64,000 bases of DNA from Actinoplanes aureus (GTDB lineage: Bacteria > Actinomycetota > Actinomycetes > Mycobacteriales > Micromonosporaceae): assembly GCF_015704865.1 (NCBI RefSeq), contig NZ_JADQTO010000007.1:1-64000 (forward strand), written 5' to 3'. A program made the translations under genes and the position numbers. The notes below the pieces were generated by a model that was not told the origin of the DNA, searched no databases, and saw nothing but the letters and a program-made list of their open reading frames with translations. Within the stretch, counting starts at the first letter, position 1. Each line of letters starts with the position of its first letter. This document shows positions 60,903-64,000 of the stretch, piece after piece.

Positions 60903-61715
60903 CTAAGACTCTGCTAAGACGGTGTCACCGACACGGATGACGCCGGTCTCACCGGCGGTGAGGTCCGGGACGAGGTTGATCGCGAAGAGCAGGCCCTGGT
61001 CGATGCGCCGGTGTTTGCCGAGGACGTGCAGCGGCTGGCGGCCGGTTTCGCCGGTTTCCTGGTCGATGGTCGTGACCCGGCAGCGGTCGCAGGGTTTGGC
61101 GGCGTGGAAGGTGAGGTCGCCGATGCGCAGGCGCCGGCCGATCCAGTCGTCCTCGGCCCAGGCGGGTGCGCCGGTGACCACCAGGTTGGGCCGGAATCGG
61201 TGCATGGGTACGGGTTCGTCGCCGCCCTCGATCAGCCAGTCGTTCACCGCGTCGAGTGAGGCGGTGTTGGCCAGCAGGATCGGGTAGCCGTCGGCGAAGC
61301 TGACCCGGGCGTCCGGGCCGGCGATGCCGCCGACCGGGCGGGTGGTCGGGTCGGACTGCCAGGCGAGCCGGGCGTCGCGGCCGAGGAACTCGCTGATCCA
61401 GTCACTCTCGGCGACGCGCGCCGGGTAGGGCGGTTTGTTGCGGAACACTCGCACGGAGACTTTGGGGCCGTCGGTGGGTTCGTCCAGGTCGAGGTCGGGG
61501 CAGCCGGGCGCGCTGAGGCGCAGCCCGCCGGGACGCGGCCTAGCGGTGAGCTGGGTGAGGCGAGGCGTCTCACGCTGGGTGATGCCGACGCCGTCGGCGT
61601 CGATGGCCATCCACCGGCGGTCGCCGGCCAGGCCGGCCGGTTCGACGCGGGCTTCGTCGTGGTCGATCCGGTGGCAACCCTTGACGGGGTACGAGTGAAG
61701 CGCCGTGATCCGCAT
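60903..61715 (-). CDS. MOSC-domain protein (mARC-like)
   Basis: A 270-residue protein. ATG 61715 is chosen because MRITALHSYPVKGCHRIDHDEA starts the MOSC N-terminal domain; the longer frame is unrelated. The MOSC domain (about 110-265) contains MHRFRPNLVVTGAPAWAEDDWIG and AKPCDRCRVTTIDQETGE with the conserved Cys that binds molybdenum cofactor in mARC and YiiM enzymes. It should reduce N-hydroxylated compounds. No electron-transfer partner is next to it. Confidence 0.93.
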   Translation of the reverse strand: MRITALHSYPVKGCHRIDHDEARVEPAGLAGDRRWMAIDADGVGITQRETPRLTQLTARPRPGGLRLSAPGCPDLDLDEPTDGPKVSVRVFRNKPPYPARVAESDWISEFLGRDARLAWQSDPTTRPVGGIAGPDARVSFADGYPILLANTASLDAVNDWLIEGGDEPVPMHRFRPNLVVTGAPAWAEDDWIGRRLRIGDLTFHAAKPCDRCRVTTIDQETGETGRQPLHVLGKHRRIDQGLLFAINLVPDLTAGETGVIRVGDTVLAES

Positions 61716-61822
61716 GTCCCCCAGCCTCGCACAGCTCAACATCCGGAAGAGGGTCCGGAAGTTTCGCCGGCGGTGATCCGAATCGGATGGCGACTCGTTG
61801 GGCACGGCGAAGCCCTAGCGCG

Positions 61823-61834
61823 TGAAAGTTTTCA
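61823..61834. promoter_or_regulatory. TGAAA-GT-TTTCA dyad upstream of the RpiR gene
   Basis: A near-perfect 12-base palindrome 17 bases before the GTG of the RpiR regulator. TGAAA/TTTCA half-sites are common for RpiR-family regulators, so autoregulation is likely. Confidence 0.55.
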
Positions 61835-61850
61835 TGCATAAGCTGCGTTT

Positions 61851-62696
61851 GTGAATGACGACGGTGTCAAGCCGGGCAACCGCGTACTCGACCTCTTCCA
61901 GGGCGCCCGCCTGACCCCCACACAGCGGCGGATCGCGCACAGCCTGGTGGAGCACGCGGCGAAGGCGGCGTACCTGTCCGCGGCCGAGGTGGCCGACCTG
62001 GCCGGCGTGAGCCAGCCGTCGGTGACCCGGTTCGCGATGGCACTCGGCTACTCCGGCTATCCGGCGCTGCGGCGGGAGCTGCGGTCGCTGACCACGACCG
62101 GGCCGAGCGAGCCGGTCGGGCAGAACGCGATGCAGCGCGCGGTGCACGCCGAGACCGAGCACCTGAGGCGGCTCGGCGAAGGGCTGCACGACCTGGACGG
62201 CGTACGGGTGGCCGCGCGGCTGCTCAGCGAGAGCCGGCCGCTGCCGGTGCTGGGCCTGCGGGCGGCGGCACCCCTGGCGGCGTACTTCGGGTACTTCGCG
62301 GCCAAGGTCTTCCCGGACGTGCGGGTGCTCGACACCGGCGGCACCGGTCTGCTGGACCGGCTCGATCAGGCCCGCGCGGCCGGTGCCGGTGCCATGCTGG
62401 CCATCGTGTTACCGCGTTATCCGCGCGAGTCGGTCGAGGCCGTCCGGGAGGCCAAGGCGTCGGGTCTCGCGGTGGTCGCGATCACCGACTCGGCGGTGAG
62501 CCCGGCGGCCGAGTCGGCCGACGTGGTGCTGCCCGCCGCGGTGGGTACGCAACTGGTGTTCGACCTGCACACCGGCCCGATGGCGATGGCCATGGTGCTG
62601 TTGCAGGCGATGTGCGACGCGGCACCGGAGCCGGTGCAGCGCCGCCTGGAGGAGTTCGAGGCGACGGCCGCTCGGCGGCACATCTTCTTGGCGTGA
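61851..62696 (+). CDS. RpiR/MurR-family transcription regulator
   Basis: A 281-residue regulator with an N-terminal helix-turn-helix ([45 protein letters not shown]) and a SIS sugar-isomerase-like domain (about 110-270, [25 protein letters not shown] and [20 protein letters not shown]). GTG start. It immediately precedes hutU with a 14-base gap, so it probably regulates histidine breakdown in response to an imidazole or urocanate-type ligand; this differs from the usual GntR-type HutC. One Leu codon is TTA (62409). Confidence 0.92.
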   Translation: MNDDGVKPGNRVLDLFQGARLTPTQRRIAHSLVEHAAKAAYLSAAEVADLAGVSQPSVTRFAMALGYSGYPALRRELRSLTTTGPSEPVGQNAMQRAVHAETEHLRRLGEGLHDLDGVRVAARLLSESRPLPVLGLRAAAPLAAYFGYFAAKVFPDVRVLDTGGTGLLDRLDQARAAGAGAMLAIVLPRYPRESVEAVREAKASGLAVVAITDSAVSPAAESADVVLPAAVGTQLVFDLHTGPMAMAMVLLQAMCDAAPEPVQRRLEEFEATAARRHIFLA

Positions 62697-62710
62697 CGGA
62701 GGAGACGACG

Positions 62711-64000
62711 ATGTCCGAGATTCGATCGCCGCGCGGTACGGCGTACACAGCGATGGGTTGGCCGCAAGAAGCCGCCAAGCGCATGTTGATGAACAACCTG
62801 GACCCGGATGTGGCCGAAAGGCCGCAGGATCTGGTGGTCTACGGCGGCACCGGCCGGGCCGCCCGGAACTGGCCGTCGTTCCACGCGATCGTCCGCGAGC
62901 TGGACACGCTCAAGAATGACGAGACGCTGCTGGTGCAGTCCGGCAAGCCGGTCGGTGTGCTGCGCACCCACGAGTGGGCACCCCGGGTGCTGATCGCGAA
63001 CTCGAACCTGGTCGGCGACTGGGCGACCTGGCCGGAGTTCCGCCGCCTGGAGCAGCTCGGCCTGACCATGTACGGCCAGATGACGGCCGGCTCGTGGATC
63101 TACATCGGCACCCAGGGCATCCTGCAGGGCACCTACGAGACGTTCGCCGCGGTGGCCGCAAAGCGGTTCAACGGCACGCTCGCCGGGACGCTGACGCTGA
63201 CCGGCGGCTGCGGCGGGATGGGCGGCGCCCAGCCCCTGGCCGTGACCATGAACGGTGGCGTCTGCCTGATCGTCGACGTGGACCGCACCCGGTTGCAGCG
63301 CCGGGTCGACACCCGCTACCTCGACGTGATCGCCGACGACCTGGACGATGCGGTAAATCGCTCCTTGACCGCCAAGTCCGAGAGATCGGCCATCTCCATC
63401 GGGGTGGTGGGCAACGCGGCCGAGGTCTTCCCCGAGCTGCTGCGCCGCGGCGTGGCGATCGACATCGTCACCGACCAGACCAGCGCACACGACCCGCTCA
63501 GCTACGTGCCCATCGGCGTGGAGCCGGCCGACGCCGCCGACTACGCCCGGGCCAAGCCCGAGGAGTTCACCGAGCGGTCCCGGGACAGCATGGCCAAGCA
63601 CGTCGAGGCGATGGTCGGCTTCCTGGACGGCGGCGCCGAGGTCTTCGACTACGGCAACTCGATCCGCGGCGAGGCGAAACTGGCCGGCTACGAACGGGCC
63701 TTCGACTTCCCCGGCTTCGTGCCCGCCTACATCCGGCCGCTGTTCGCCGAGGGCAAGGGCCCGTTCCGCTGGGCCGCGCTCTCCGGCGACCCGGCCGACA
63801 TCGCCGCCACCGATCGCGCCGTGCTGGACCTGTTCCCGGAGAACGAGCCGCTCGCCCGGTGGATCAGGATGGCCGGCGAGAAGGTCGCCTTCCAGGGCCT
63901 GCCGTCGCGGATCTGCTGGCTCGGCTACGGCGAGCGCGACAAGGCCGGGGTTCGCTTCAACGAGATGGTCGCGAGCGGCGAGGTGTCGGCACCGATCGTC
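62711..64000 (+). CDS. hutU: Urocanate hydratase, 5' part (runs off the window)
   Basis: The first 430 codons of urocanase, which converts urocanate to imidazolone propionate with tightly bound NAD+. The ATG is preceded by GGAGGAG. Recognised segments: [38 protein letters not shown] (NAD-binding glycine loop), [13 protein letters not shown] and [17 protein letters not shown] with the catalytic-site Cys. About 120 residues of the usual 550 remain beyond position 64000. It is co-directional with the RpiR regulator. The rest of the hut pathway is presumably downstream. Confidence 0.97.
   Translation, partial: MSEIRSPRGTAYTAMGWPQEAAKRMLMNNLDPDVAERPQDLVVYGGTGRAARNWPSFHAIVRELDTLKNDETLLVQSGKPVGVLRTHEWAPRVLIANSNLVGDWATWPEFRRLEQLGLTMYGQMTAGSWIYIGTQGILQGTYETFAAVAAKRFNGTLAGTLTLTGGCGGMGGAQPLAVTMNGGVCLIVDVDRTRLQRRVDTRYLDVIADDLDDAVNRSLTAKSERSAISIGVVGNAAEVFPELLRRGVAIDIVTDQTSAHDPLSYVPIGVEPADAADYARAKPEEFTERSRDSMAKHVEAMVGFLDGGAEVFDYGNSIRGEAKLAGYERAFDFPGFVPAYIRPLFAEGKGPFRWAALSGDPADIAATDRAVLDLFPENEPLARWIRMAGEKVAFQGLPSRICWLGYGERDKAGVRFNEMVASGEVSAPIV

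Overview
The window is high-GC DNA from a filamentous-type actinobacterium. GTG and TTG starts, twin-arginine and lipobox signals, XRE-DUF5753/DUF397 pairs, SigE-family sigma factors, Orn, a type VII-like EspC/WXG set and many secreted glycosidases point to Micromonosporaceae. An Actinoplanes-like genus is my inference; no marker gene here proves it. All calls come from reading the sequence; no database search was possible.

Layout. 1-6.5 kb: housekeeping-like genes (Gly/Pro-rich secreted protein, PRC-barrel protein, KAS III synthase, MHYT membrane sensor, AldO-type alditol oxidase, rhodanese, GlxA-type AraC regulator). 6.5-21.4 kb: a polysaccharide-use locus with divergent GH42 and GH95 enzymes, a CUT1 sugar ABC importer (lipoprotein plus two permeases, no ATPase), a ROK regulator, a GH3 enzyme and a secreted GH5-CBM_X2 endoglucanase. 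Related operator sequences with the core TAGTTTGACCTCYAAACA lie in front of GH42/GH95 and GH5, with a longer-spaced variant in front of the importer. CebR-like and LacI-like palindromes occur in the same block, so at least three regulators appear to converge on it. 21.9-28.6 kb: two acetyltransferase-like genes, a GPP34-APC permease operon, an XRE/DUF397 pair, and small or unrecognised genes in lower-GC DNA.

28.7-35.5 kb: LVIVD-repeat protein, DUF305 protein, cytochrome P450, sulfatase, FMN reductase and a DPYQQQ-repeat membrane protein. 35.9-41.7 kb: a block bounded by two tRNA-Lys(CTT) genes with identical bodies, holding a SEC-C protein, a GH10-CE4-CBM2 xylanase and a four-gene type VII-secretion-like set. 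41.9-46.6 kb: tandem L,D-transpeptidases, a small lipoprotein, a SigE-family sigma factor with its membrane partner, and tRNA-His. 46.6-52.5 kb: oligoribonuclease, an AlkZ-like protein, and a 1273-residue envelope protein that is mostly low-complexity.

52.7-58.6 kb: a copper/redox set (CopC-CopD, ECF sigma factor, MauE/DoxX, DsbA-like, a protein with a His-first mature end), then an Asp23 protein, AdoMet decarboxylase and a BCP peroxiredoxin. 58.8-64 kb: an HNH protein with transposase-like helices, tRNA-Leu, an expansin-like protein, a MOSC protein, and an RpiR regulator followed by hutU, which runs off the window end.
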